From an uncultured SAR86 cluster bacterium (GTDB lineage: Bacteria > Pseudomonadota > Gammaproteobacteria > Magnimaribacterales > Magnimaribacteraceae), in NCBI GenBank assembly GCA_902606175.1, contig CACLEZ010000011.1, forward strand, positions 1-46,906: a stretch of 46,906 bases of DNA, given 5' to 3'. The notes beneath the pieces are model-generated. The model searched no databases. It saw only the letters and a list, made by a program, of their open reading frames with translations, and was not told the origin of the DNA. A program made the position numbers and the translations under genes. Positions 15,464-24,990 of this stretch are shown piece after piece. Positions within the stretch are counted from its first letter, which is position 1. Each line of letters begins with the position of its first letter.

Positions 15464-18076
15464 ATGAAATCACTTGTAATTGTCGAGTCTGGTGCCAAGG
15501 CAAAAAAAATAAAGGGATATCTTGATTCCAACTTTCCTGATAATGAATGGCAGGTCGAAGCTTGCGTAGGCCATGTAAGAGATCTTTCGGATAAAGAGAA
15601 CGCTGTAGATCCTGATGATTGGAATAACCTCAAATGGGAATTTTCTTCAAAAGGTAAAAAGGTCATGAGGGATTTAAGAAAATTCTGTAAAGAGTCTGAT
15701 CTTCTGTACCTTGCAACTGACCCTGACAGAGAGGGAGAGGCCATAGCATGGCATCTTATGAGCGATTTTGATGCCAAAAAATTGACTAATGATATGGATG
15801 TTAGAAGAGTAACATTTAATGAAATAACTTCCTCGGCAATCAAAAAAGCTATTGAATCTCCAAGAGATATAGATAGAGACTTAGTAGATGCATACTTAAC
15901 AAGACGAATCTTAGATCATTTGATTGGTTTCAAAGTTTCACCTCTTTTATGGAGGCATGTATCAAGAGCAAAATCTGCAGGGAGGGTTCAATCTCCCACT
16001 TTACGAATTCTTTGTGAGAAAGAAGATGAAAGAGATTTACATATTCCTGAAGAATATTGGCCTTTCGAATCTAGTTTTGACTTTTCAGGTACTTCATTTG
16101 ATGCAAAATTGACTCAAATCTTTGAAAGAAGCATCAATAAAGAACCTTTAAAAGATGAGCAAGAAATTAATAATTTGGTCAGTGAATTGGAAACTGCAAG
16201 TTTCAACTTAAAAAATATAGAATCTAAAGCTCAGTCAAGTAGTCCAAAACCTCCATTTAGAACTTCTACATTGCAGATGTCAGCTGCAAGTAGCTTGGGC
16301 TTTACAGCTGATAGAACCATGCAAGCTGCTCAAAAACTATACGAAGGAGGTTTAATAACTTATCTAAGAACCGACGGTATATCGATCAGCACATCTCCCA
16401 ATACAGGAGAACCATTTTCTGAAGAAAAACCAGGCCCACCTCCTTTACAAGAAATAAGAAACTTTATCTCTTCAAATTATGATTCATCTTTTCTTTCTAG
16501 AGAACCACGAATTTATAAATCTAAAGTGCAAAATTCTCAAGAAGCTCATGAGGCAATCAGGCCTACAGATATTTCTATGACACCTTCGATGATTGGTTTA
16601 TCGGGAGACGAAGAAAAGTTATATACATTGATATGGAATAGAACTGTTGCGAGCCAGATGGAGAGTTCAAAATATGAAAGAAAAACACTAGTGATATCTT
16701 CAAATGACAATAAGTATGAATTTAGGGCTTCATCCAGAAAGAACATATTTAAAGGTTTTGAGATTCTTGCCGGCACTGAAGACGAAAAAGTTACATTATT
16801 TCCTAAAGGACTGGAGGAAGGCAGCGAGCTCAGGTTAATCTCAAATAAATATGAACAAAAATTTACTACACCCCCAAATAGATACTCAGAAGCATCATTG
16901 ATAAAAAAGATGGAAGAGGAAGGTATTGGGCGTCCTTCTACATATGCAACCATCGTTAAGGGATTGAGAACAAAAAAATATGCTTATGGAGCTAAGTCAA
17001 TTATTCCTTCTGACTTGGGAAGAGTTTTAACTTCCTACCTAAAAAGAGTTTTTGAAGAATTTTTTATAGAAACAGAATTTACAGCTCGAATGGAAGCGGA
17101 TTTAGATGAAGTTGCTTCAGGAAATAAAAATTATGAAGAAGTTTTAAATACTTTTTGGAAAGAACTCCAAAACTACCTCAATAGAAAAATTAATGATATA
17201 GAAATTAGTAACAAGGATGAATTTAAAACTAGACAAGTTTTAGACTTACTTAATGAAGAGCTTGGATCTGTAATCTTCCCTAAAGATGAATCTGGACAGA
17301 ATAGAAATGAATGTCCGAAATGTTCTAGTCCTATCAGTTTGAAATCAGGAGCCTGGGGATATTTTGTAGGCTGCTCAGAATGTAAATGGACCAAAAAACC
17401 GTTTGAATTTAATACTACTTGGGAAACCTATCAAGAGCTTCCAAAAGAATTAGGAATTCACCCTGATCTAGGAAAACCTATCTATGCAGACTTAAGTGTA
17501 AATGGTCCTTGTGTGTGGACACTAAATGAAGAAGAAAAGAAACTTTTTGGTACGCCAGACGAAGATGAATTTATTCTAGATATAGGTCTGAATAGAGCTA
17601 TAGAGCTAATAGATACAAGCAATGCCGAGAATATATTATTTACTGAAGTTAATACCAATTTACCAATTGTCCTTAAAAATGGAAGATTTGGAGAATATAC
17701 TGAATTTGATGGATTCAATAAAGCTACCAAGCTTAAGCCTGAAGATAAAGATCCAAGTCCTAAAGTATCTTATTACGAACCTAATACGATAGATTATCAA
17801 TCAGATTCTGGAAGAAGATATGTTTTAAATTCTTTAAGAATACTGGGATTTATTCATAAAGATGATAATTCAATACAACCAGTAGGGATAAAAATAAGAA
17901 AGCCCGGTAAAGCGTTTAAGTTTGTAAAGAATTTAAAAGTAGGGGAGATAGAAACGGAGATCCCGAATGACTGGTATAAATTGGATCAAGAAGAGCAAAA
18001 TTTCATAATCAATGAAGTCTTAAAACTCAAAAAAGGAGAAAGTTTTATTTCCCTAGAAGATTCAAAGGTTATTTAG
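15464..18076 (+). CDS. topA: DNA topoisomerase I (type IA)
   Basis: This 870-residue enzyme relaxes negatively supercoiled DNA. The N-terminal Toprim domain has LVIVESGAKAKKIKGYL and the acidic triad LATDPDREGEAIAWHL. The catalytic Tyr is Tyr300 in GLITYLRTDG, and EEGIGRPSTYATIVKGL is the domain I/III signature. The C-terminus has a single Cys4 zinc module (CPKC...CSECKW, 17310-17390), then topoisomerase C-terminal repeats (KNGRFGEYTEFDG). E. coli TopA has three Cys4 fingers, so this tail is differently built. Two local oddities are ESGAKA where ESPAKA is usual, and GI-IS after RTD where RTDS/T is common. It converges on lexA and overlaps its stop by 4 bases. Confidence 0.95.
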   Translation: MKSLVIVESGAKAKKIKGYLDSNFPDNEWQVEACVGHVRDLSDKENAVDPDDWNNLKWEFSSKGKKVMRDLRKFCKESDLLYLATDPDREGEAIAWHLMSDFDAKKLTNDMDVRRVTFNEITSSAIKKAIESPRDIDRDLVDAYLTRRILDHLIGFKVSPLLWRHVSRAKSAGRVQSPTLRILCEKEDERDLHIPEEYWPFESSFDFSGTSFDAKLTQIFERSINKEPLKDEQEINNLVSELETASFNLKNIESKAQSSSPKPPFRTSTLQMSAASSLGFTADRTMQAAQKLYEGGLITYLRTDGISISTSPNTGEPFSEEKPGPPPLQEIRNFISSNYDSSFLSREPRIYKSKVQNSQEAHEAIRPTDISMTPSMIGLSGDEEKLYTLIWNRTVASQMESSKYERKTLVISSNDNKYEFRASSRKNIFKGFEILAGTEDEKVTLFPKGLEEGSELRLISNKYEQKFTTPPNRYSEASLIKKMEEEGIGRPSTYATIVKGLRTKKYAYGAKSIIPSDLGRVLTSYLKRVFEEFFIETEFTARMEADLDEVASGNKNYEEVLNTFWKELQNYLNRKINDIEISNKDEFKTRQVLDLLNEELGSVIFPKDESGQNRNECPKCSSPISLKSGAWGYFVGCSECKWTKKPFEFNTTWETYQELPKELGIHPDLGKPIYADLSVNGPCVWTLNEEEKKLFGTPDEDEFILDIGLNRAIELIDTSNAENILFTEVNTNLPIVLKNGRFGEYTEFDGFNKATKLKPEDKDPSPKVSYYEPNTIDYQSDSGRRYVLNSLRILGFIHKDDNSIQPVGIKIRKPGKAFKFVKNLKVGEIETEIPNDWYKLDQEEQNFIINEVLKLKKGESFISLEDSKVI

Positions 18077-18678
18077 ATACTTTCTCTAAGGAGAGCTACA
18101 CAAGAACCTTCAATAGCCAGCTCCTCAACTTTTGGATTTATAATAATGTCATCATATTCTTGGTTTTCAGCTCTAAGCACAACTTTATTTTGAGACATTT
18201 CAATTAAGGTTTTAACCGTAACTTCATTATTAATCCTTGCTACTATCACAGATCCAATTTTCGTATTTGCAGACTTACTAACTCCAATTAAGTCTTCCTC
18301 AAATATGCCTATATCGACCATGCTGTCTCCTTTAACTCTCAAATAGTAGTCAATATCATTAGATAGAAGATTATTTGATCTAGGAATAGTTTTTTCAACA
18401 TTTTCTTCAGCTAAGATTGGGCCACCGGCAGCAACTAATCCAATAACAGGTATTTGATCATTTTCATTGTCATTTAGAATGATTCCTCTAGAAGCTCCAG
18501 ATAATATCTTTATAAAACCTTTCTTCTCTATCGCCCTTAAATGTTGTTCTGCAGCATTAGGAGACTTAAAGCCCAAAGATCTGGCTATGTCTGCTCTAGT
18601 AGGAGGAAATCCTAAATCCAATATATGCGCTTTGATTAAATTTAAAATTTCTTCTTGTCTTTTAGTTAGATTTTTCAT
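18073..18678 (-). CDS. lexA: LexA, SOS transcriptional repressor
   Basis: The 201-residue protein is collinear with E. coli LexA. The winged helix DNA-binding domain has the HTH at about residues 28-47 (RADIARSLGFKSPNAAEQHL). The self-cleavage site is Ala84-Gly85 in GLVAAGGP, the nucleophile Ser119 in RVKGDSM, and the base Lys156 in EVTVKTL, the same numbers as in E. coli. It represses SOS genes until RecA filaments trigger self-cleavage. A perfect-spaced SOS box covers its own promoter, so autoregulation is expected. It lies tail to tail with topA, a neighbourhood known in other gammaproteobacteria, but no sulA is seen here. Confidence 0.96.
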   Translation of the reverse strand: MKNLTKRQEEILNLIKAHILDLGFPPTRADIARSLGFKSPNAAEQHLRAIEKKGFIKILSGASRGIILNDNENDQIPVIGLVAAGGPILAEENVEKTIPRSNNLLSNDIDYYLRVKGDSMVDIGIFEEDLIGVSKSANTKIGSVIVARINNEVTVKTLIEMSQNKVVLRAENQEYDDIIINPKVEELAIEGSCVALLRESI

Positions 18679-18684
18679 GATAAT

Positions 18685-18704
18685 TACTGTAATTATATAC
18701 AGTA
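18685..18704. promoter_or_regulatory. SOS box (LexA operator) between lexA and the 5'-nucleotidase
   Basis: TACTGT-AATTATAT-ACAGTA has the CTG-N10-CAG spacing of the E. coli consensus and perfect outer arms. It lies 6 bases upstream of the lexA start and 17 bases upstream of the divergent nucleotidase start, so LexA bound here could block both. Confidence 0.93.
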
Positions 18705-18719
18705 TATAGTATTATGCAA
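18692..18719 (-). promoter_or_regulatory. lexA promoter
   Basis: On the minus strand, TTGCAT (18714-18719), a 16-base spacer and a perfect TATAAT (18692-18697). The -10 box lies inside the SOS box, as expected for an autorepressed lexA. In the plus direction TATAGT at 18705-18710 could be the -10 for the nucleotidase, giving a nearly leaderless message. Confidence 0.6.
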
Positions 18720-18721
18720 TC

Positions 18722-19600
18722 ATGTTAAAAATTGGTATAACTTCGAGGGCACTTTTTGATTTGGACTCAAGTCATTTAATATTCAAAAATAAAGGTCTTG
18801 AGGCATATAAAGAGCATCAAATCATAAAAGAAAATTGTCCCTTAGAACCTGGTCAGGCATTTTCTTTAGTTAAAAAGTTATTAAACTTAAACAATCAATT
18901 TGGGGATGAAAAATTAGTTGAGGTTTTTTTATTAAGCAGAAATACAGCTGATACTGGTTTGAGAATTTTCAATTCTATTCAATACCATGGTCTTGATATT
19001 GAGAAGGCTGCTTTTTGTGGAGGAAATAGTCCTCACATATATGCCAAATCCTTTGGAGTAGATCTATTTCTTTCAACTGAACTTGAAGATTGTAAGTCCT
19101 CTATCAATAGTGGCATTGCTTCTGCTAGGATTATGCCTTCAAGACACTCTAAAGTGGATAATGAAACCCTTAAGGTTGCTTTTGATGGAGACTCAGTGAT
19201 TTTTTCTGAAGAATCTCAGAAAATATTCGATGAGTATGGCCTAGAAGCTTTTAATAATAACGAAAAAAATCTAGCTGATAATCCATTAAGTGGTGGACCA
19301 TTTAAGTCTTTCCTAAGAGAGCTTTATAAAGTTCAGCAAAGTTTTCCTCGATCTGAATGTCCTGTAAGGATCGCACTTGTAACAGCCAGATCGGCTCCTT
19401 CTCATGAAAGAGTTATCAAAACTCTTAGAGAGTGGAAAATTAGGATAGACGAATCACTTTTTTTAGGTGGTATGGATAAAACTAGTTTTTTAAAAGATTT
19501 TGGAGCCGATATATTTTTTGATGATCAAATAGAAAATTGCAAGTTAGCTTGCTTAGAAGTTCCTACGGGTCAAGTTATAAACTTTAATTCGCGAATTTGA
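18722..19600 (+). CDS. Cytosolic 5'-nucleotidase (PF06189 family)
   Basis: The 292-residue protein matches the bacterial 5'-nucleotidase family related to eukaryotic cN-I. Blocks seen are the N-terminal IGITSRALFDLDSSHLIF, the FLLSRNTADTGLRIFNSIQ segment, the acidic AFDGDSVIFSEESQ, the LVTARSAPSHERVIKTLREW motif and GADIFFDDQIENC near the end. Such enzymes remove phosphate from nucleoside monophosphates. The start ATG lies 17 bases after an SOS box shared with lexA, so expression may rise after DNA damage. It is transcribed away from lexA and followed after 52 bases by thrH. Preferred nucleotides cannot be told from sequence. Confidence 0.83.
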   Translation: MLKIGITSRALFDLDSSHLIFKNKGLEAYKEHQIIKENCPLEPGQAFSLVKKLLNLNNQFGDEKLVEVFLLSRNTADTGLRIFNSIQYHGLDIEKAAFCGGNSPHIYAKSFGVDLFLSTELEDCKSSINSGIASARIMPSRHSKVDNETLKVAFDGDSVIFSEESQKIFDEYGLEAFNNNEKNLADNPLSGGPFKSFLRELYKVQQSFPRSECPVRIALVTARSAPSHERVIKTLREWKIRIDESLFLGGMDKTSFLKDFGADIFFDDQIENCKLACLEVPTGQVINFNSRI

Positions 19601-19612
19601 ATTCAAAAAATG

Positions 19613-19618
19613 TATAAT
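19613..19618 (+). promoter_or_regulatory. Candidate -10 element of the thrH-prp operon
   Basis: A perfect TATAAT in the 52-base gap before thrH, 35 bases before the start codon and preceded directly by TG. No good -35 hexamer is present at the usual distance. Confidence 0.45.
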
Positions 19619-19652
19619 CTTCACCTCAATTATTGAGTGGGAATAACTATCG

Positions 19653-20267
19653 ATGGAACATGTCTGTCTTGATCTTGAAGGTGTATTAATACCAGAAATT
19701 TGGGCTGAAGTAGCTGAATACACAGGAGAAGAGCAATTTAAATTAACGACCCAAGATCTTAAAGATTATTCAGAACTTATGGATATGAGAATTGATCTAG
19801 TTCAGTCTATCGGTTTATCCTTTTTAGAAATTCAATCCTTAGTTAATAAAATGGAGCCTTTCGATGGGGCTAGAGAATTTATTGATTGGGTAAGAGATAA
19901 CTTTCAGCTAACTATTGTCTCTGATTCTTTTTATGAGCTAGCCTGGCCTTTACTTAGAAAACTTGGCACTCCTTCTATTAACTGTCATTATTTAGATATA
20001 GAAAATAATGAATTAAAGGGTTATACCTTGAGACAGTTAGAGAATAAGAAGAAAGTGGTTCAAGGATTAAAAGATATGAAATTTAAAGTATTTGCTTCTG
20101 GTGACTCTTATAACGATATTCAAATGCTTCAAGAAGCCGATTTAGGTGTTTTTTTTCAAGCTCCGAAACACATAAGAGAAGAGTTTAAAGAAATTGAAGG
20201 GGTTGAAAGTCATGAAGATTTGAAGAATGTTCTGATAGAAAATTCTTCTTTTCTAGGGAGGTCTTGA
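19653..20267 (+). CDS. thrH: Phosphoserine phosphatase / homoserine phosphotransferase ThrH
   Basis: This 204-residue HAD-superfamily protein is close to Pseudomonas ThrH. The N-terminal motif [21 protein letters not shown] carries the nucleophile Asp7 and the unusual Glu in place of the second Asp. [19 protein letters not shown] is motif II, and [25 protein letters not shown] is motif IV. ThrH moves phosphate from phosphoserine to homoserine or water, linking serine and threonine synthesis. The stop is one base before prpB, so it appears to head the propionate operon, an unexpected partner. Confidence 0.92.
   Translation: MEHVCLDLEGVLIPEIWAEVAEYTGEEQFKLTTQDLKDYSELMDMRIDLVQSIGLSFLEIQSLVNKMEPFDGAREFIDWVRDNFQLTIVSDSFYELAWPLLRKLGTPSINCHYLDIENNELKGYTLRQLENKKKVVQGLKDMKFKVFASGDSYNDIQMLQEADLGVFFQAPKHIREEFKEIEGVESHEDLKNVLIENSSFLGRS
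20255..20261 (+). promoter_or_regulatory. Strong Shine-Dalgarno site of prpB
   Basis: AGGGAGG lies within the last codons of thrH, 7 bases before the prpB ATG at 20269. It is the strongest ribosome site I noticed, suggesting high prpB translation independent of thrH. Confidence 0.7.
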
Positions 20268-20268
20268 T

Positions 20269-21141
20269 ATGAGTCAATCTCCAGGGAAAAAACTTAAAGA
20301 TGCCATTGCAAATAATAACCCACTCAAGATTGTTGGTACGATAAATGCCTACTCGGCTTTGTTAGCGGAAAAGGAGGGTCATAATGCCATTTACTTATCC
20401 GGAGGTGGAGTAGCTGCTTCTAGTTTAGGAGTTCCCGATCTAGGTATTTCCTCTCTTCAAGATGTACTGATAGATGTGGAGAGGATTACAAATGTAACGT
20501 CAGTTCCTTTGTTGGTTGATGCCGATACTGGCTGGGGTGGTGCATTTAATATTGCTAGAACTGTAAAATCTTTTATCAATTATGGGGCTGCTGGGATGCA
20601 TATTGAGGATCAAGTTTCACAGAAAAGATGTGGCCATCGACCAAATAAAGAAATTGTTTCTACTGCAGAAATGATTGACCGAATCAAAGCTGCAGTAGAT
20701 GCAAAGATAGATAACGATTTTGTTGTAATGGCAAGGACAGATGCTCTTGCAAATGAAGGCCTTGATCTAGCCATAGAGAGGGCTGTAGCTTATGAAGAAG
20801 CTGGGGCAGATGCTCTCTTCCCTGAAGCTTTTATCGAACTAGATCAGTATAGAGAACTTAAGAAACACGTGAAAATACCCATCCTTGCAAATATTACAGA
20901 GTTTGGAAAGACACCTCTTTTTGGTTGCGAAGAGCTTAGTCAGTCAGGAGTAGATATGGTCCTTTATCCTCTTACCGCATTTAGGGCAATGAGTAAGGCT
21001 GCTGAAGAGGTATTTAAAGAAATTAAAATGTCAGATAATCAAGAAAGTCTCTTAAAAAATATGCAAACTAGAGATGAACTTTATGACGTACTAGATTATC
21101 ATTCGTTCGAAAATAAATTGGACGAGCTATTCAAAAATTAG
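20269..21141 (+). CDS. prpB: Methylisocitrate lyase
   Basis: PrpB splits 2-methylisocitrate into pyruvate and succinate, the last step of the methylcitrate cycle. The 290-residue protein has the metal-binding [33 protein letters not shown] with catalytic Cys121, VMARTDAL, and [14 protein letters not shown]. It resembles E. coli PrpB along its length. The KRCGH motif separates it from oxaloacetate decarboxylase-type relatives. It is followed by prpC after 13 bases. Confidence 0.96.
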   Translation: MSQSPGKKLKDAIANNNPLKIVGTINAYSALLAEKEGHNAIYLSGGGVAASSLGVPDLGISSLQDVLIDVERITNVTSVPLLVDADTGWGGAFNIARTVKSFINYGAAGMHIEDQVSQKRCGHRPNKEIVSTAEMIDRIKAAVDAKIDNDFVVMARTDALANEGLDLAIERAVAYEEAGADALFPEAFIELDQYRELKKHVKIPILANITEFGKTPLFGCEELSQSGVDMVLYPLTAFRAMSKAAEEVFKEIKMSDNQESLLKNMQTRDELYDVLDYHSFENKLDELFKN

Positions 21142-21154
21142 ATTAGGAAATTAA

Positions 21155-22279
21155 ATGGGTGAGAAGAAGTTAGATGGAGCAGGTTTAAGAGGGCAAGTTG
21201 CAGGTAAGACTGCCCTTTCAACTGTAGGAAAAGAAGGAAAAGGTTTAACTTATAGAGGTTATGCCATAGAGGAGCTCGCTGAAAAGGCTTCTTTTGAAGA
21301 AGTGGCCTATATGTTGTTGTATGGACACTTACCAAATCAATCTGAGTATGACCTATATTCATCTAAACTAAAATCATATAGATCATTACCTGATCAACTC
21401 AAGGAGGTTTTGGAAAGAATACCCGCCGATGCACATCCGATGGATGTAATGAGAACCGGTTGCTCCATGTTAGGAAATTTAGAATCAGAAGGTGACTTCT
21501 CTAATCAGAACGAAACAGCTGACAGGATAATGGCTTCTTTTGCTTCAATAGTCACTTATTGGTATAGATATTCTCATGACGGTGTTCGAGTTGATACCGA
21601 AACAGATCATCCTACTATTGGAGGTCAATTTTTATCATTATTGACAGGAAAAGAACCTTCTGAAGAACATGCTAGAGCACTTGATGTTTCGTTGATACTT
21701 TATGCTGAGCATGGATTTAATGCATCTACTTTCACAGCTAGAACTTGTGCTTCAACATTATCTGATATGCACTCTTGCATTACAGGTGCAATTGGAACTT
21801 TAAGAGGACCGTTGCACGGGGGTGCAAATGAGGCTGCAATGGAGATGATTGAGAAGTACTCTAGTAGAGAAGAAGCTAAAGCAGGAGTTCTTGAACTGTT
21901 GGCTAAAAAAGAAAAGATAATGGGCTTTGGTCATGCTGTCTACAGTACTGAAGATCCTAGGAATGCGATTATTAAAGTTTGGTCAGAAAAACTTTCTAAA
22001 TTAGATGGTGATAAAACCCTTTTCGAAGTTTCCGACGAAATAGAAAGAGTCATGGATGAAGAAAAAGGAATGTTTGCTAATACTGACTTCTTTATGGCCT
22101 CTGCTTACAACTACTTAGGGATACCTACTGCAATATTTACTCCATTATTTGTCATAGGCAGAACCTCGGGTTGGGCTGCAAACATCATAGAGCAAAGAGC
22201 GGATAATAGAATTATTCGTCCAAGTGAAGAGTACATCGGACCAGATAACTCTGTCTGGGTCGATATGTCAGATCGTTAA
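21155..22279 (+). CDS. prpC: 2-methylcitrate synthase
   Basis: PrpC condenses propionyl-CoA with oxaloacetate. The 374-residue citrate synthase-fold protein has TALSTVGKEGKGLTYRGYAIEELA at the N-terminus. Catalytic residues sit in the blocks LRGPLHGGANEAAMEMI (His), IMGFGHAVYSTEDPR (His) and NTDFFMASAYNYLGIP (Asp). The short length and the operon with prpB and prpD argue for methylcitrate synthase over the longer GltA-type citrate synthase. Confidence 0.95.
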   Translation: MGEKKLDGAGLRGQVAGKTALSTVGKEGKGLTYRGYAIEELAEKASFEEVAYMLLYGHLPNQSEYDLYSSKLKSYRSLPDQLKEVLERIPADAHPMDVMRTGCSMLGNLESEGDFSNQNETADRIMASFASIVTYWYRYSHDGVRVDTETDHPTIGGQFLSLLTGKEPSEEHARALDVSLILYAEHGFNASTFTARTCASTLSDMHSCITGAIGTLRGPLHGGANEAAMEMIEKYSSREEAKAGVLELLAKKEKIMGFGHAVYSTEDPRNAIIKVWSEKLSKLDGDKTLFEVSDEIERVMDEEKGMFANTDFFMASAYNYLGIPTAIFTPLFVIGRTSGWAANIIEQRADNRIIRPSEEYIGPDNSVWVDMSDR

Positions 22280-22294
22280 TCAAGGGGAAAAATT

Positions 22295-23743
22295 ATGTCT
22301 GGAAACGTTGAAACAAACGTACGTCCTAATCCGGATGACGTACTAGTTAAAATAGCCGATTATGTTTTAAATAAGGATATTGAAAGTTCTGAAGCTTACA
22401 ACACTGCAAGAAACTGTTTAATGGATACCTTAGGATGCGGACTCTTAGCCCTTACTTTTCCTGATTGCAAGAATTTATTGGGGCCTTACATTGAAGGCAC
22501 TCAAGTTCCTGGGGGCGTCAGGGTGCCTGGGACTAAGTATGTATTAGATCCTGTAAAAGGAGCTTGGGACATAGGTGCGATAATTAGATGGTTAGATTTT
22601 AATGATACTTGGTTAGCAGCAGAGTGGGGACATCCATCAGATAACTTAGGTGGTATTTTGGCAGCAGCTGATTATCTTTCACAAAAGAATCTAGCAGAAG
22701 GAAAAGAACCTTTATCTATGAAAGATGTTTTAACTAATATGATCAAAGCCCATGAAATACAGGGTGTTTTGGCATTAGAGAATAGCTTTAACAGGGTTGG
22801 CTTAGATCATGTTGTTTTAGTAAAAGTTGCTTCAACGGCTGTTATATCATCTATGTTTGGATTGAATAAAGATCAAACAATAGATGCACTGTCTCAAGCC
22901 TGGGTAGATGGACAAAGCTTAAGAACCTACAGGCATGCTCCAAATGCAGGACCTAGAAAATCTTGGGCAGCAGGTGATGCTACAAGCAGAGCTTTGCACT
23001 TGGTTTTATTGACGCAAAAAGGACAAATAGGCTATCCAAGTGTTCTTACTGCTCCTACTTGGGGTTTCTATGATGTGCAATTTAAAGGAAATTCTTTTAG
23101 CCTACCTAGAGATTTCGATTCGTATGTTATGGAAAATGTTTTATTCAAGATCTCCTTTCCGGCAGAATTCCATGCTCAAACTGCCGTAGAGGCCGCTGTC
23201 ACTCTTCATGAAGAAATATCGGGAAAATTAGATGAAATTGATAAAATCTTAATCACAACTCATGAATCGGCTATTAGGATAATTAGTAAAGAAGGGGTTT
23301 TAAATAATCCAGCTGATAGGGATCACTGTCTCCAATATATGACTGCTATTGGACTCCTAAAGGGAGATTTAATTGCGGAGGATTATGAAGATGATGTGGC
23401 ATCAGATCCAAGAGTAGATCAGCTTAGAGAAAAAATGACAATAGAAGAGGATCAAAGATACTCCATAGAATATCTTGAGGCAGACAAGAGATCTATTGCC
23501 AATGCTATACAAATATTTTTCAAAGATGGTACATCTACAGAAAAGATTGAGGTTGAATACCCTATTGGTCACAGAAGAAGAAGAGAACAAGGCATTCCTT
23601 TACTCGTTGAAAAATTTGAAAGAAATCTAGCTACTCAGTTTTCTCATCAAAGATGTACCGAGATTTTGTCTTTGTGTATGGACCAAGAAAGTTTGGAGGG
23701 CACTTCAGTGCCTGATTTCATGAATCTTTTTATAGCTGAATAA
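22295..23743 (+). CDS. prpD: 2-methylcitrate dehydratase
   Basis: PrpD removes water from 2-methylcitrate to give 2-methyl-cis-aconitate without an iron-sulfur cluster. The 482-residue MmgE/PrpD-family protein carries the very conserved [20 protein letters not shown] and [42 protein letters not shown], and [15 protein letters not shown]. Length equals the E. coli enzyme (483). An AAGGGG ribosome site precedes the ATG. The next step, hydration to methylisocitrate, can be done by AcnB, which is also encoded in this window. Confidence 0.95.
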   Translation: MSGNVETNVRPNPDDVLVKIADYVLNKDIESSEAYNTARNCLMDTLGCGLLALTFPDCKNLLGPYIEGTQVPGGVRVPGTKYVLDPVKGAWDIGAIIRWLDFNDTWLAAEWGHPSDNLGGILAAADYLSQKNLAEGKEPLSMKDVLTNMIKAHEIQGVLALENSFNRVGLDHVVLVKVASTAVISSMFGLNKDQTIDALSQAWVDGQSLRTYRHAPNAGPRKSWAAGDATSRALHLVLLTQKGQIGYPSVLTAPTWGFYDVQFKGNSFSLPRDFDSYVMENVLFKISFPAEFHAQTAVEAAVTLHEEISGKLDEIDKILITTHESAIRIISKEGVLNNPADRDHCLQYMTAIGLLKGDLIAEDYEDDVASDPRVDQLREKMTIEEDQRYSIEYLEADKRSIANAIQIFFKDGTSTEKIEVEYPIGHRRRREQGIPLLVEKFERNLATQFSHQRCTEILSLCMDQESLEGTSVPDFMNLFIAE

Positions 23744-23748
23744 TATCT

Positions 23749-24264
23749 ATGTTAAATACATTGGAAGATTTTCTAGAACGTTTAATTTTTGCAAGCAGAT
23801 GGCTTCTTGCACCCATCTATTTAGTGCTTTGTTTATCACTTTTATTTATAACGATGAAAGTAATTCAAGATACTGTAATTTACCTACCAGTTATTTTGGA
23901 GCAGGATGTCAAAGGCATAATGTTATTTGTTTTAAATATAGTAGATCTTATTTTGGTGGGTAATTTAGTTCTCATGATAATTTTTGCTGGTTATGAAAAT
24001 TTCGTTTCTAAGTTACATGTAGCTGATGAGAGCGAAGATAAACCAATTTGGATGGGTCGAGTGGACTTCAGCGAGATGAAGTTAAAATTAGTCGCTTCAA
24101 TTGTTACTATTTCTGGAATAAATTTATTAGCAGCCTTTATGGATTTATCACAAATAAGCGATAGAGAGATCTTTTGGATGATTATTGTTCATGTTGTATT
24201 CATTCTCTCTGGAGTATTACTTGCATTAATGGATTATGTTACTTCTAAGTCAAAAGCTTATTAA
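23749..24264 (+). CDS. yqhA: YqhA-family (UPF0114) inner-membrane protein
   Basis: The 171-residue protein has about four hydrophobic segments and the family features FLERLIFASRWLLAPIYLVL at the N-terminus, LNIVDLILVGNLVLMIIFAGYENFVS in the middle, and SEMKLKLVASIVTISGINLLAAF later. These fit UPF0114/YqhA. The function is unknown in any organism to my knowledge. It begins 5 bases after prpD, so it is probably co-transcribed with the methylcitrate genes. It converges on a HAD phosphatase gene with one base between stops. Confidence 0.85.
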   Translation: MLNTLEDFLERLIFASRWLLAPIYLVLCLSLLFITMKVIQDTVIYLPVILEQDVKGIMLFVLNIVDLILVGNLVLMIIFAGYENFVSKLHVADESEDKPIWMGRVDFSEMKLKLVASIVTISGINLLAAFMDLSQISDREIFWMIIVHVVFILSGVLLALMDYVTSKSKAY

Positions 24265-24265
24265 T

Positions 24266-24907
24266 CTAAAAAAGTTTAATATCTATCAAGCTATCTAACT
24301 CAGTTAACGCTTCACTAGAATTTATAACTTTAATCGTCTTCATGCCTAATTTTTTGGCAGGTTTCAGATTTATTCCTAAGTCATCAAGAAACACAACTTC
24401 TGCTGGATTGACTTTGCCTCTTTCGCAAGCTCGCAAATAAAATTCTGGATCAGGTTTTCTCACATTTTCCTTGCTTGATTCAAACACAAAATCAAACATT
24501 TTCATTACTTCATCATGCTTGCCTGAGGCAGAAACATTACCTTCAAAGTTCTCTTTTCCCATAGGCTGAATGTTATTTGTTAGACAAGCTTGAATAAGAT
24601 TCCCTTTAATTTTTTTCAGAGCTCGAATCATGTCAGGCCTTACCTCACCCTTCAGGAGAGCAATTACATCTTTACCTTTGACTGAATGACCAAGCTCACT
24701 ACTTTCTTTGTGAAAAAGCTTATCAAATTCATCTAAATTTAACTCGTTCCTCTCTAATTTAGCCCATGCGTTAGAGTTAGGATTCGTAGAATTGACTAAT
24801 CTTAAGAAATCCAAAGGCAATTCATTCTCTTTTTCAAACCTATTAAATGATTCAAAAGGACTACTAGTAATTACTCCTCCGAAATCCCAAAAAACTGCTT
24901 TTATCAT
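24266..24907 (-). CDS. HAD-superfamily phosphatase, subfamily IA (epoxide-hydrolase N-domain/ACAD10-like)
   Basis: The 213-residue protein has motif I FWDFGGVI (nucleophile Asp8; the usual second Asp at +2 is Gly, as in the epoxide hydrolase N-terminal phosphatase and YihX group). Motif II is near ACLTNNI, and motif III/IV is VRKPDPEFYLRACERG...VVFLDDLGINLKPAKKLGMKTIKV. The all-helical cap starts SSPFESFNRFEKENELP. Similarity to the ACAD10 N-terminal phosphatase domain is interesting beside acyl-CoA metabolism genes, but the substrate is unknown. Confidence 0.8.
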   Translation of the reverse strand: MIKAVFWDFGGVITSSPFESFNRFEKENELPLDFLRLVNSTNPNSNAWAKLERNELNLDEFDKLFHKESSELGHSVKGKDVIALLKGEVRPDMIRALKKIKGNLIQACLTNNIQPMGKENFEGNVSASGKHDEVMKMFDFVFESSKENVRKPDPEFYLRACERGKVNPAEVVFLDDLGINLKPAKKLGMKTIKVINSSEALTELDSLIDIKLF

Positions 24908-24990
24908 AAAAATTTAATAATTTTTTTTTGAAGTATTTTGGAGGTTTTTAAATAAATATCAAATTTAATACCTAAATTATTTAAAAATTC

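Noticed and set aside
19624..19638. Inverted repeat CTCAA-TTA-TTGAG in the thrH leader as a regulatory hairpin
   Set aside because: The stem is only 5 bp with no T tract and such repeats are frequent in this AT-rich DNA.
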